Shown: positions 26,426 to 37,700 of the stretch, in pieces | Numbering within the stretch: the stretch's first letter is position 1 | Layout: the number at the start of each line of letters is the position of its first letter | Assembly: GCF_007970805.1 (NCBI RefSeq) | Contig: NZ_CP042433.1 | Location: 3,534,001 to 3,598,000, forward strand | DNA: 64,000 nt | From: Flavisolibacter ginsenosidimutans | GTDB taxonomy: Bacteria > Bacteroidota > Bacteroidia > Chitinophagales > Chitinophagaceae | Direction: 5' to 3' | Made by a program: the position numbers and the translations under genes | The notes under the pieces: model-generated | Database searches by the model: none | Told to the model about the DNA's origin: nothing | The model's input: only the letters and a program-made list of their open reading frames with translations

Positions 26426-26734
26426 TTATTCTTTCGCGGCTGACTTTTGAATGAGGAAAAGGTCTTCGTTGTCGCGTTTCATGAGGTATTTTTCCCGCAC
26501 AAATTTTTCCACCGCGTCGGCATTGGAGCGCATGTCCCGCGAAAACTTTTTACCCTCGCTGATTTTTTGGGCAAAGTAATCTTTGCTCTGTTCAATTTCG
26601 GCCAGTTCTTTTTTGCGTGCCATTTGCGTGAAGAAATCGTTGCGGTCGAAGAAGAGCATCCACAAGACAAAAAGCGAAGTGGCTAAAAAATATTTGTTGT
26701 AGATGAACGGCGGTATGCGGCGAACGAACTTCAT
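26426..26734 (-). CDS. FtsB/DivIC-like septum formation initiator family protein
   Basis: A 102-residue bitopic membrane protein. After MKFVRRIPPFIYNKYF comes one TM helix (about 17-34, FLATSLFVLWMLFFD), then a periplasmic coiled coil (FFTQMARKKELAEIEQSKDY) and the conserved end FVREKYLMKRDNEDLFLI, the septum initiator signature. FtsB/DivIC bridges FtsL and FtsQ in the divisome. As in many Bacteroidota it lies near eno. ATG at 26734 is preferred over the one seven codons upstream. Confidence 0.9.
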   Translation of the reverse strand: MKFVRRIPPFIYNKYFLATSLFVLWMLFFDRNDFFTQMARKKELAEIEQSKDYFAQKISEGKKFSRDMRSNADAVEKFVREKYLMKRDNEDLFLIQKSAAKE

Positions 26735-26817
26735 GGTGTTTGCGAAAATTGGCAATTTACGTTTACAAACCGCACGGGGCTTGCGTTTGCCGAAGGTAAA
26801 AAAGAAAGCTTGCCCGC

Positions 26818-27432
26818 CTAATTTTTTTCGGCGGCTTGGCTGCCTTCAATTAACCGGAACAATTTTTCTTTTGTTTGCGGCCATTCGTCATCAATAATGC
26901 TGAACACAACGGTGTCACGCACCGTACCATCAGCATGAAGACCGTGCTTGCGCAGCACCGCTTCTTTTACGCCGCCAATTTTTGCCACGGCTTTTTGCGA
27001 ACGAACGTTTTGGTGCGCCACTTCAAATTCCACGCGTTGAAAACGCAGTTCTTCAAAGGCATATTGCAGCAGCAGCAGTTTGCATTCTTTGTTGTGCACC
27101 TTGCCCCAATAAGCCGGCGTGTACCAGGTATAGCCAATACTCAAACGTTTTTGCGAAGGCTCGATTTTATAGTACCGCGTCATGCCCAGCACCGCAGCCG
27201 TTTTTGCATCCCGCATGACAAAACTGATTTGCATACCGGTGTTTCGCGGATCAAAGGCCGTTGCGATATACTTATCAAATTGGGCATCAAAAGTTTCGTT
27301 GACGAGAAGGGTTTTTGTAAAGTCCCAGATGCGTTCGTCGCGGGCAAGTTTGCGCAACGAGAGAACATCCTCTTGCTTGAGCAGTTCAAGATAAATGTAT
27401 TGACCGCGAAGTTTTGAGACGTTGATTTGCAT
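26818..27432 (-). CDS. GNAT family N-acetyltransferase (RimJ/RimL-like)
   Basis: A 204-residue GNAT of the acetyltransf_3 type: YLELLKQEDVLSLRKLARDE at the N-terminus, RLSIGYTWYTPAYWGKVHN as the central strands, then NKECKLLLLQYAFEELRFQR and the FEVAHQNVRSQKAVAKIGGV motif that binds acetyl-CoA and closes the fold. It probably acetylates a small molecule or protein N-terminus; the substrate is unknown. It lies between eno and the DivIC-like gene. Confidence 0.9.
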   Translation of the reverse strand: MQINVSKLRGQYIYLELLKQEDVLSLRKLARDERIWDFTKTLLVNETFDAQFDKYIATAFDPRNTGMQISFVMRDAKTAAVLGMTRYYKIEPSQKRLSIGYTWYTPAYWGKVHNKECKLLLLQYAFEELRFQRVEFEVAHQNVRSQKAVAKIGGVKEAVLRKHGLHADGTVRDTVVFSIIDDEWPQTKEKLFRLIEGSQAAEKN

Positions 27433-27440
27433 GGAAGAGA

Positions 27441-27468
27441 GATGACGGATGATGGATGACGGATGACG
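27441..27468. repeat. Heptamer tandem array (unit GATGACG, 4 copies)
   Basis: Four 7-base units, three identical GATGACG and one GATGATG, start nine bases upstream of the GNAT start codon. No inverted partner is close by. A promoter here would have to overlap the array. Confidence 0.7.
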
Positions 27469-27520
27469 GTCTTATTTGAGGTATAAAGTTGATGAAAGAA
27501 GAAGACTGAAATAAAAAATA

Positions 27521-27587
27521 TTGGCCGTTGGCCGATGTTCGTTGGCCGACGAAGAATCGATCAACAATCAACGACCAACGGCCAACG
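27521..27587. repeat. Heptamer array TTGGCCG with inverted copies
   Basis: Left: four 7-base units, three of them TTGGCCG, at 27521-27548. Right: four units of type RYCAACG at 27560-27587, the inverted form with drift. The arms can pair imperfectly with an 11-bp perfect core (TTGGCCGTTGG with CCAACGGCCAA). It follows the eno stop by ten bases and should act as its terminator. Confidence 0.75.
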
Positions 27588-27597
27588 AATCTGGTTC

Positions 27598-29834
<2,237 letters not shown>

Positions 29835-29910
29835 GCGCCAAAGGTAATGGGAGGACAGCAAGATGTGCGGACAGGAAATGAAAAGAACGTTACGGTTCTT
29901 GCTTGCTGGA

Positions 29911-30141
29911 TTAAGTCTTTATCTCGCCGTCGTACTCGCCTTTCACCGCATACCAGCCAAAGACGATAAGCCCAAGGGAAATGGGCGTGAAAACGGTGAT
30001 AATGATGATCCAGGGAATAGGTTTGCCAATGTCGCCTTTGGCCGCATTAATGTTGGTAGCCGCGCTGTAAATCAACAAAGCAATGGCCGCAATGCCAACA
30101 ACTATCCAGAGAACTCCAAGGTATCGTTTCAGTCCGTTCAT
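29911..30141 (-). CDS. Small two-helix membrane protein (DUF6814-like)
   Basis: A 76-residue protein with two TM helices (YLGVLWIVVGIAAIALLIYS, about 7-26, and IIIITVFTPISLGLIVFGWY, about 45-64) and the C-terminal sequence YAVKGEYDGEI. This pattern and the position nine bases downstream of an MHS transporter gene match DUF6814 proteins as I recall them. It is probably cotranscribed with the transporter and may be an accessory subunit. Confidence 0.82.
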   Translation of the reverse strand: MNGLKRYLGVLWIVVGIAAIALLIYSAATNINAAKGDIGKPIPWIIIITVFTPISLGLIVFGWYAVKGEYDGEIKT

Positions 30142-30150
30142 AGTAAAGGG

Positions 30151-31635
30151 TTAATCAATAACGTCTTTGTTGATTTTGTTAGAGAGATACAAGCTGCCGA
30201 TGACAAAACTTAAAGCAGCCACGCCAATCGGGTACCAAAGTCCTGACAGTGGGTTGCTGCCTTTCAACGTCGTAATCAACGTAGCGATGAATGGCACCAA
30301 ACCCCCAAACACGCCGTTGCCAATGTGGTAAGGCAATGACATGGATGTGTACCGAATCTTTGTTGGAAACAATTCCACCAGAAACGCCGCAATCGGTCCA
30401 TAAACCATCGTGACAAACAACACCATTGCCGCAACGAGTAAAATCATTTGCCATTTGATGCCCTGACCAAGCGTTAATTCTTTCACCGTTGTTTTTTCGC
30501 CTTTTATCAACGATTGTTTTGTGGTTGTTTTTAGTGTGCTCCCATCGGTGTACGTGGTGGTATCGCTTGCGTGCTGAATAAAGGCACCGAAATCACCTTC
30601 CATTTTAAAGCCCCTGTTGGTAGTTGCTATTTCTTTTTTTGAAGGGTCAGACAAATTGTACAACTGCTGAAAGATGGGACGGTAAAGCAACACGCCGAGA
30701 AGCATTCCAACCATCATGATATTCTTTCGTCCCCACTTGTCCGACAAACTGCCGAAGATGACAAAGAAAGGTGTAGCAATAACAAGCGCCACCAGGATGA
30801 TGGTGTTGGCTTGCTCGTACTCGATGTTGCACTTAGTAAGTAAAAACGTTTGCGCATAAAATTGCCCGGTGTACCAGATAACGCCTTGCCCCATTGTAGC
30901 GCCAAAAAGTGCCAGCAAAACCATTTTGAAATTCGTCTTGTGGCCAAAACTTTCTTTGAGTGGATTAACTGATGTTTTGCCTTCGCTTTTCAGCTTCGCA
31001 AACAAGGGCGATTCGGCCATGCGCAGGCGAATAAAAATGGAAACGCCAACCAAAACAATGGACAATAAGAAAGGATAGCGCCAACCATTGCCACTTGTAA
31101 ATTCCTGCACGCCTACAAGACGGCGGATGGATAGAATAACGCCAAGCGAAAGAAACAAGCCAAGGGTTGCGGTGGTTTGTATCCAGCTTGTATAGAAGCC
31201 GCGTTTGTTGGCAGGAGAATGCTCCGCAACGTACGTAGCTGCGCCGCCATATTCACCACCCAGCGCAAGACCTTGCAACAAGCGCAGTAATAAAACAAGC
31301 AAAGGGGCAGCCGCGCCAATGGTTGCGTAGGAAGGAATGCAGCCAATTAAAAACGTGGACATTCCCATTAAAACAAGCGTGAGCAAAAACGTGTATTTCC
31401 GCCCAATCAAATCGCCGAGCCTTCCAAATACCAGGGCGCCGAAAGGCCGCACAATAAAGCCTGCGGCGAATGTTGCCAGTGTTGACAATAAAGCGGCTGT
31501 TGGGTTCTCGGACGGAAAAAATTTAGCGGCGATGATAGTGGATAAAGAGCCGAAGATGTAGAAGTCATACCATTCGATGAGCGTGCCTACCGATGATGCG
31601 GTAATCACTTTCCAAATGCCTTTTGGTGCTGCCAT
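30151..31635 (-). CDS. MFS transporter, metabolite:H+ symporter (MHS) family
   Basis: A 494-residue 12-TM permease of the MHS group (relatives of KgtP, ProP, ShiA). MHS hallmarks are SSVGTLIEWYDFYIFGSLS in helix 1, RPFGALVFGRLGDLIGRKYT at loop 2-3, and LLQGLALGGEYGGAATYVAE in helix 4. An extra hydrophilic segment of about 60 residues (TNRGFKMEGDFGAFIQHASD, then KTTTKQSLIKGEKTTV) sits between late helices, longer than usual. The likely substrate is an organic acid or betaine. Confidence 0.92.
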   Translation of the reverse strand: MAAPKGIWKVITASSVGTLIEWYDFYIFGSLSTIIAAKFFPSENPTAALLSTLATFAAGFIVRPFGALVFGRLGDLIGRKYTFLLTLVLMGMSTFLIGCIPSYATIGAAAPLLVLLLRLLQGLALGGEYGGAATYVAEHSPANKRGFYTSWIQTTATLGLFLSLGVILSIRRLVGVQEFTSGNGWRYPFLLSIVLVGVSIFIRLRMAESPLFAKLKSEGKTSVNPLKESFGHKTNFKMVLLALFGATMGQGVIWYTGQFYAQTFLLTKCNIEYEQANTIILVALVIATPFFVIFGSLSDKWGRKNIMMVGMLLGVLLYRPIFQQLYNLSDPSKKEIATTNRGFKMEGDFGAFIQHASDTTTYTDGSTLKTTTKQSLIKGEKTTVKELTLGQGIKWQMILLVAAMVLFVTMVYGPIAAFLVELFPTKIRYTSMSLPYHIGNGVFGGLVPFIATLITTLKGSNPLSGLWYPIGVAALSFVIGSLYLSNKINKDVID

Positions 31636-31744
31636 GCAAGTATCGTTGGTGGTTTGGTTTTAAAAATAAGGCACAAAACCAAACCACCGGGAAAATCTTG
31701 CGCAAACGATGTCGGCGTTTAATTCATCATCGGCAATTGAATGA

Positions 31745-34228
31745 TCAGTTTTCTGCGGGCAAAGCGGAATTATCTACCGGCTCTTTTTCTTTTTTAAATT
31801 CAAGGCCGCCAAACTTCCAGGTAAAGTTGATGCCGAAGGAACGAACGGGAACCAGCCTTGTGCTGTTGATGGTAAAGCCCGGGCCAAAGAGTTCTGTTTT
31901 TTGCGTGAGGTAATTGGCAAAAGGATTTGTGGTGGTAAACGCAAGGCTTCCTTTCTTGTTCCAGAATTGTTTGCGCACCGCAAAACTGTAGGTGATAAAC
32001 GAGGGATAAGTTCCCTGTGCTTCGTGCCGCACCGAATTAAAGTTGCCGAAGAATTCTGCAACAAGTGTGGACGAAAACTGGTAGGTCGCGTTGGTATTAA
32101 AACGGTAATTGAAATTGGTGGAATTGTAGCCGGGATTTTGTTCGTTGATGGTGTGGCGGTGAAAGAACATCAGGTTCGTTCGAAAACTCAATTTATCGTT
32201 CGGGTGAAGATCGCTGAACAACATCAGGCCCGTGTTTTTTTCCTGCCCGATGTTCTCCCTTGTGGTCACGGCCACGTTTGTGTAAACCGAATCGCCCACT
32301 TTGAACTCGGAGTAATAACGAACGAAGGGCTGAATGTCTCTTTCGTTCATGCGGTAAAAAAGTGTGGCCGAAACCGAACCCGCTTTGCCCAACTCTCGGT
32401 TGTAACCAAGTTCAATGCGGTGGCTGATTTCGGGCAGCAAATACGGGTTGCCCGACGAAAGATTTTTCGGATCGCCGGTGTTGATGAAAGGATTCAGCTC
32501 GCCGTAATCAGGGCGGTTGATGCGTTTGGCATAACTCAGTTTCAGCAAGCCGTCTTCGCCCAGTTTTCGGGAAAGAAAAACCGAAGGAACAAAGTTTTCG
32601 TAGCCCGGTGTAGCCGTATGCTGCTGTGCGTTGGAGTAAAACGAAGCTATTTCCGTGCGTTCGTATCGTCCGCCGATTTTTGCGTTAAAAGCTTCGCCCA
32701 TCGGAAAACTTAATTCTGCATAACCGGCATATACTTTTTGATCGTAGGTCAGGTTGTTTGACAAAAAGCGATCAGGCAAATACGTTTGCGTGGAAGGCTG
32801 AAAACTGTAAACTGTAGCGTCGCTCAAAATGTCCGTTGTGGTGTACTTTGTTCCCACGCCAAGGTTCACGTCTTTCCGGAGCGGCTGCGTATAATCAATC
32901 TTGAATTCCGTTTCATTTTCCTTTCCCGGATTGGAGCTGTTGTTGCCGTAAAAGCGGCTGAGCGAAGGCAACGAAACCTGGTAATTATCCGCCGTTGTAT
33001 GCCCCTTGCCAAAACTGCTGTTGATGGCAACTTCCAATTCCTGGTCTTCTTTATTGAAGGTGCGTTTATAATTAAGACTTGCATCGGTTGAGTGCAGCCA
33101 AAAGTTGCTGGCCGTAAAGCTTTGCGAAGAAACATCACTAAGCATCGTGCCGCTTGTTTGGCTGCGCAACTGTTGTTGTTGGTTAATGAAGCCGTGACCG
33201 TCGTTGCCAAAGCGATTGTAAACAAAGGAGCCGGTGAAATTATTTTTTTTATCGGGCGACCAATCGAAGCCGGCGCCGGTTTGAAAACCGTAACGGTTAA
33301 AATGACTCGTTCCATCCTGGTGCAGAAGACCCGTGGTTTTTGCGGCCGTGTCCAGGCTGGTGCGGTCGGTTGTAACCGGCGCATCCAAGGCCGGGCGGTA
33401 GTTGCCGCTTACAAAAGCGTTCACACCAAAAGTCCCTTTGCGTGCATTGAAGTTGAACGATCCGTTGTCGGCTCTTGTGCCTGCCGCCAAGGAAAAATTG
33501 CCGTTGATGCCTTGTGCGTTGCTTTGTTTCAGCACAATGTTGATGATGCCGCCGAGGCCTTGCGCATCATACTTTGCGCCTGGATTGGTCACGACCTCAA
33601 CACTTTTAATTTGACTGGCCGGGATGGATTGCAGCACATCGGCCACGCTATTTCCAAAAGCCGTTGAGGGTTTGCCGTTGATTAAAAAGCGAATGCTCGA
33701 ACTGCCCGCTAATTCCACGTTGCCATTCACGTCAACAGAAACCTGCGGAACTTTCTTTAGCACATCGGTGGCCGCGCCGCTTTGCGAGGTGATGTCGCGT
33801 TCGGCGTTGTAAACAAGTTTGTCAATTTTATTGGTAACAAGCTTTCCGCTTGCGGTAATGGTGATGGATTGCAGGGCACTTTGTTTGGCCGCGAGATAAA
33901 CCGTTTTTAATTCGACGGCATTTTTGTTCTCGTCCACCACGACGTTGTTGATTCTTGCCGCCGTATAGCCAATGAACTCAACCAAAACCGTGTAGGTCCC
34001 GCTTTTAATTCCGTCAAGCGAAAACCGGCCGCTATTGTCGGTTACACCACCGTTAAGGGGTTTTGTATTGCTTCCTTCTTGTAGCGAAACCGAGGCGTAC
34101 TCCAACGGACTGCCCGAAAGCGAATCCAATACTTTTCCGGAAAGTTTTCCGCGGCCCGTTTGCTGTGCGCCTGCGGATAAAACAAAAAGAACCAAAGCCA
34201 CTACAAAAAATCGTCTCGTGTTTTTCAT
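31745..34228 (-). CDS. TonB-dependent receptor-like outer membrane beta-barrel protein
   Basis: An 827-residue outer-membrane protein with a signal peptide (FFVVALVLFVLSAGAQ), a CarboxypepD_reg-like domain (LSGKVLDSLSGSPLEYASVS, residues about 25-110), a plug (about 125-235; TDVLKKVPQVSVDVNGNVEL) and an outer membrane beta-barrel family (OMP_b-brl_3) barrel. It lacks a SusD partner, which points to a stand-alone importer, for metals, vitamins or peptides, rather than a glycan Sus pair. A single TCTGAAG element lies 25 bases upstream of the start. ATG at 34228 gives the signal peptide. Confidence 0.92.
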   Translation of the reverse strand: MKNTRRFFVVALVLFVLSAGAQQTGRGKLSGKVLDSLSGSPLEYASVSLQEGSNTKPLNGGVTDNSGRFSLDGIKSGTYTVLVEFIGYTAARINNVVVDENKNAVELKTVYLAAKQSALQSITITASGKLVTNKIDKLVYNAERDITSQSGAATDVLKKVPQVSVDVNGNVELAGSSSIRFLINGKPSTAFGNSVADVLQSIPASQIKSVEVVTNPGAKYDAQGLGGIINIVLKQSNAQGINGNFSLAAGTRADNGSFNFNARKGTFGVNAFVSGNYRPALDAPVTTDRTSLDTAAKTTGLLHQDGTSHFNRYGFQTGAGFDWSPDKKNNFTGSFVYNRFGNDGHGFINQQQQLRSQTSGTMLSDVSSQSFTASNFWLHSTDASLNYKRTFNKEDQELEVAINSSFGKGHTTADNYQVSLPSLSRFYGNNSSNPGKENETEFKIDYTQPLRKDVNLGVGTKYTTTDILSDATVYSFQPSTQTYLPDRFLSNNLTYDQKVYAGYAELSFPMGEAFNAKIGGRYERTEIASFYSNAQQHTATPGYENFVPSVFLSRKLGEDGLLKLSYAKRINRPDYGELNPFINTGDPKNLSSGNPYLLPEISHRIELGYNRELGKAGSVSATLFYRMNERDIQPFVRYYSEFKVGDSVYTNVAVTTRENIGQEKNTGLMLFSDLHPNDKLSFRTNLMFFHRHTINEQNPGYNSTNFNYRFNTNATYQFSSTLVAEFFGNFNSVRHEAQGTYPSFITYSFAVRKQFWNKKGSLAFTTTNPFANYLTQKTELFGPGFTINSTRLVPVRSFGINFTWKFGGLEFKKEKEPVDNSALPAEN

Positions 34229-34253
34229 AAAGGCGGCAAAACTATATTTCAAT

Positions 34254-34260
34254 TCTGAAG
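34254..34260 (-). promoter_or_regulatory. Single TCTGAAG element upstream of the TonB receptor
   Basis: The 7-base core TCTGAAG (plus-strand reading) is the same as in the direct repeats at 37701 and 44764. A second copy 11 bases away is not recognisable, so this is weaker evidence of regulation by the nearby response regulator. Confidence 0.3.
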
Positions 34261-34366
34261 ACAATTGGAATTGCGGTACAAACTTTCTTTAAGATTGTTG
34301 GCCTACTGTGTTTCGTTTACAGTCTTCTTCAATATTTCGCCAACTTTATTTGCAAACTTTGTTGCT

Positions 34367-34780
34367 ATGTGGTGGATATATGCTTTGCTCTCGGCTTTCT
34401 TCGCGGCGCTTACGGCCATCTTTGCCAAAGTAGGAATAAAAGGCGTGGACAGTGACCTTGCAACCGCTATTCGCACCGTGGTTATTCTCGTCGTTGCCTG
34501 GGCCATTGCTTTCTTTCGTGGCGGCACGGCCACAATCGGTACGCTTACCAAACACAACCTGCTCTTTCTTTGTCTTTCCGGCTTGGCCACGGGCTTGTCG
34601 TGGGTGTTTTATTTTAAAGCATTGCAATTGGGAAAAGTATCGCAGGTAGCGCCGGTTGATAAATTAAGCGTGGCCCTCGCTATTTTGTTATCGGTGTTGT
34701 TCCTGGGCGAAGTGCTTACCTGGAAAACCGCTGCCGGCGCGGGTTTGATCATTGCGGGCACGCTGGTTTTAATTCTGTAA
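34367..34780 (+). CDS. EamA family half-size transporter
   Basis: A 137-residue protein with one EamA (DMT) domain of about five TM helices: MWWIYALLSAFFAALTAIFA, then LATAIRTVVILVVAWAIAFF, LSWVFYFKALQLGKVSQVAP and a final LIIAGTLVLIL. Single-domain DMT proteins work as dimers. ATG at 34367 is chosen; the longer frame adds 34 residues of poor fit. It lies two bases upstream of the response regulator gene and is probably in the same operon, which hints at a role in export of the signal or of a toxic compound. Confidence 0.88.
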   Translation: MWWIYALLSAFFAALTAIFAKVGIKGVDSDLATAIRTVVILVVAWAIAFFRGGTATIGTLTKHNLLFLCLSGLATGLSWVFYFKALQLGKVSQVAPVDKLSVALAILLSVLFLGEVLTWKTAAGAGLIIAGTLVLIL

Positions 34781-34782
34781 AA

Positions 34783-35463
34783 ATGAAAATACTGGTGGTC
34801 GAAGACGAAAAGGAATTGTCACAAAGCATTTGCGATTATCTCTCCGGCGAGCAGTTCATGTGCGAACAGGCTTTTGATTACCGCACGGCATTGGAGAAAA
34901 TTTCCTTGTATGATTATGCCTGCGTTATTCTCGACATTACCTTGCCCGGCGGTAGCGGATTGGATCTTTTAAAAGATTTGAAAAAAGACGACAAGATTGA
35001 CGGCGTCATTATCGTTTCGGCAAAGAACGCCGTCGATGATAAGGTGAATGGACTGAAAGCAGGCGCCGATGATTATTTAACCAAGCCTTTTCACCTGATG
35101 GAACTCGGCGCAAGAGTGGATGCCATCATTCGGCGCAAAGCCTTTGACGGCAAAAATATCCTTCGCTTTGATGCGCTTCAATTGGACCTTAATCAAAAAG
35201 AACTGACGGTGAAAGACAAAAAGATTGAACTCACAAAAAAAGAATACGAATTGCTGCTTTATTTCATCAGCAACAAGAACAAGGTAATTGCAAAGAACGC
35301 GATCGCCATTCATCTCTGGGGCGACAACTTCGACATTGCCGATAACTATGATTTCATTTACACGCACATCAAAAACCTGCGCAAAAAATTATTGCAAGGC
35401 GGAGCGGCTGATTACATCAAATCGGTGTACGGCATGGGCTACAAATTCAGCTTGCCTGCATGA
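34783..35463 (+). CDS. OmpR family response regulator
   Basis: A 226-residue response regulator. The receiver domain (1-120) has the phospho-acceptor Asp51 in CVILDITLPGGSGLDLL and the Lys of DDYLTKPF. The C-terminal winged helix (about 130-226) ends with YDFIYTHIKNLRKKL and KSVYGMGYKFSL, typical of OmpR/PhoB. Such regulators bind direct repeats with 10-11 base spacing, which fits the TCTGAAG pairs found in this window. It overlaps the kinase gene by four bases. Confidence 0.95.
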   Translation: MKILVVEDEKELSQSICDYLSGEQFMCEQAFDYRTALEKISLYDYACVILDITLPGGSGLDLLKDLKKDDKIDGVIIVSAKNAVDDKVNGLKAGADDYLTKPFHLMELGARVDAIIRRKAFDGKNILRFDALQLDLNQKELTVKDKKIELTKKEYELLLYFISNKNKVIAKNAIAIHLWGDNFDIADNYDFIYTHIKNLRKKLLQGGAADYIKSVYGMGYKFSLPA

Positions 35464-36725
35464 AGCTTTTTACACGATACAACCGCATCAACCTCGTAGC
35501 CAACATTGCCGTTTTTCTGGTGGCCAGCGTTGCTTTTTATTTTTCCATCCGTTACGTGTTGGTTCATCAAATAGACGAAGACCTCCAAATTGAAGAAGAC
35601 GAAATCACGGCTTTTGTTCACGAACACAATCGCCTGCCCGAAAGCTTTTCGGTCTCGGACCAGGTGATTTATTTTATACCCGTTTCGCAACCGGTTCAAC
35701 GCAGGTTTTCAACGGTTACAATGACCGACAAAGAAGACCGTAAAAAAGAAGATTACCGCCGTTTGGTTTTCGGCATCAGCACAACCGGACAAAACCATCA
35801 GGCTGTTGTATCAAAATCGCTGGAAGGCACACGCGGTTTGCTGCGCTCCATTTTGCGGGTATCCATCGTTACCATTTTGGTCATTCTTCTTGTCGCCGCC
35901 GTTCTCAACCGGGTGTTGTTAAAACGACTCTGGCAACCCTTTTACGCTTCACTGAAAGCGGTGCAAAATTTTCGTCCCAGCAAAAACCATTCGCTCCTGT
36001 TTCCTTCTACCAACATTGATGAATTCAACGCCATGAACGAAACACTTGAGGCCATTACCAAACGCTCGAGGCTTGAATATCTCTCGCTAAAAACGTTCAG
36101 TGAAAACGCTTCGCACGAAATTCAAACGCCCATCGCCATCGTTCGTTCCAAACTGGATTTGCTGATACAAGACGAAGCCCTTACCGAGAGCCAAAGCAAA
36201 ACGCTGCAAAGCGCTTACAATGCGGTAGAAAAATTGAGCCGGTTAAACGGTTCGCTTCTTCTCTTAGCCAAAATTGAGAACCGGCAATTTGAAGACGTAC
36301 AGCGCATCAACCTGAAAGAAAAGTTGCAGGAAAAGTTGGAAGACTTTCAGGAATTGTGGCAGGACAAAAACATCGCCGTGCAAACAGATTTGCAGACGGC
36401 GGTTGTGAACATGAACACCGAATTGGCCGACATTCTGCTCAACAATTTGTTGAGCAATGCCGTCAATCACAATTACAGCGGCGGACGCATTTGGATTGCT
36501 TTATCGAACGATTATTTGCGCATCGGCAACACAAGCACCGAAGCGAAACTGGACGAGGAGAAATTGTTTCAACGCTTTTACAAACCATCGGCTGGAAGCA
36601 CCAACAACGGACTTGGGCTTTCTTTGATTCAACAGATTGCGGAGGCCTCCGGTTTTCGCGTGCAATACCGCTTTCAAAACGAACAACACGAGTTTGAAAT
36701 TCGTTTTCACCCCGCAACAAAATGA
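35460..36725 (+). CDS. Sensor histidine kinase
   Basis: A 421-residue membrane kinase. TM1 is near residues 11-31, a periplasmic sensor of about 100 residues follows, and TM2 is near 131-150 (ILRVSIVTILVILLVAAVL). The HisKA domain has the phospho-acceptor His219 in FSENASHEIQTPIAIVRSKL, and the ATPase domain shows N-box LLNNLLSNAVNHNYSGG and GLGLSLIQQIAEASG. It is coupled to the response regulator by an ATGA overlap. The signal is unknown; nearby genes suggest envelope stress or metal/toxin sensing. Confidence 0.94.
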   Translation: MKLFTRYNRINLVANIAVFLVASVAFYFSIRYVLVHQIDEDLQIEEDEITAFVHEHNRLPESFSVSDQVIYFIPVSQPVQRRFSTVTMTDKEDRKKEDYRRLVFGISTTGQNHQAVVSKSLEGTRGLLRSILRVSIVTILVILLVAAVLNRVLLKRLWQPFYASLKAVQNFRPSKNHSLLFPSTNIDEFNAMNETLEAITKRSRLEYLSLKTFSENASHEIQTPIAIVRSKLDLLIQDEALTESQSKTLQSAYNAVEKLSRLNGSLLLLAKIENRQFEDVQRINLKEKLQEKLEDFQELWQDKNIAVQTDLQTAVVNMNTELADILLNNLLSNAVNHNYSGGRIWIALSNDYLRIGNTSTEAKLDEEKLFQRFYKPSAGSTNNGLGLSLIQQIAEASGFRVQYRFQNEQHEFEIRFHPATK

Positions 36726-36764
36726 TGCCCTCTTGCTCAAAAAGAATTTGATTGCCGGCACACA

Positions 36765-37544
36765 TCAGGCGTACGAAACCTTTTTGTTATTGGTGCTTCG
36801 CTGCGAAAAATACATGAGCACGGCCATCAGCACAGCGGTTACCAAAGCCGCAAGGCCGCGGCTAAAATTCAGTCCGCCTTTTTCAATTGGTTTCGTAAGA
36901 AAATCACCGAACGTAGCGCCAAAAGGCCGTGTGAATATAAACGCGATCCAAAAGAGCAAAATCTCGTTCAGCTTGGTGAAGTAATGCAGCAGTACAACCA
37001 GTACAATGATGCCCGCTGTAATGGCTGCGCCGGTCAGATAACTTAGCCCGAGATTATCGCTTAAAAAATCGCCGAAGGCCGTGCCCAAGCTATTGGAAAC
37101 AAGAATGGCCGCCCAATAATAAAGTTCTACACGGCGCTGCGTGATGGGATAAACTTTGATCTGTCCTTCCCTGCGGTTCCAGAGAAAAAGCACCAGTAAT
37201 AAAACAGAAAAGAGAATGGCGGACCCGAGGGCATAGCCCAAGCCAAGTGTGCGGTCCATGAGGTCGGAAATTTCGGTGCCTACCGTGGTGGTGCCGATGA
37301 TCACAAGCCAGTAAACGGGGGCTATGTATATCTTTTGGCGAAGTTGTAGAAAGAGAACGATCAAAAAGAAAAGCAAGGTAATGGCAAGGCCAACAACGTA
37401 GCCAAGGTTCAACGTCATGGAAAAGAAATCACCAAGGACTTCGCCAAGCGTTGTGGCAAAAATTTTCAACACCCAAAAGATCAAGGTAATCTTTGCAACT
37501 TTGTTTAAGGCGTTGCTTTCTGTTTTCGTGCGGTTTGTCTCCAT
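36765..37544 (-). CDS. COG4705-type membrane protein with four internal repeats
   Basis: A 259-residue membrane protein of about eight helices built from four repeats of about 55-60 residues. The repeat starts are FWVLKIFATTLGEVLGDF, YWLVIIGTTTVGTEISDL, YWAAILVSNSLGTAFGDF and FWIAFIFTRPFGATFGDF. Each ends with a glycine-rich L-G-Y/S-type helix start. The conserved G-E/T-x-x-x-D polar residues inside membrane segments suggest ion binding or transport. COG4705 is uncharacterised. It is convergent with the histidine kinase gene. Confidence 0.88.
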   Translation of the reverse strand: METNRTKTESNALNKVAKITLIFWVLKIFATTLGEVLGDFFSMTLNLGYVVGLAITLLFFLIVLFLQLRQKIYIAPVYWLVIIGTTTVGTEISDLMDRTLGLGYALGSAILFSVLLLVLFLWNRREGQIKVYPITQRRVELYYWAAILVSNSLGTAFGDFLSDNLGLSYLTGAAITAGIIVLVVLLHYFTKLNEILLFWIAFIFTRPFGATFGDFLTKPIEKGGLNFSRGLAALVTAVLMAVLMYFSQRSTNNKKVSYA

Positions 37545-37700
37545 CGGATAAAATTGAAGTGAAAAAAAGTTCGTGATAGCTTCATCAACAACAATGCCCG
37601 GTCACTACATGCAATGACAAAGAACGCAAAAGAAAAGTCAGATGAGTAAATTACAACGCGACAAACCAAGCTTTCATACAAGCAAAACTTCGGGGCTAAA

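Noticed and set aside
27441..27587. Possible CRISPR array
   Set aside because: Units are 7 bases with no spacers of 30-40 bases and there are no cas genes in the window.
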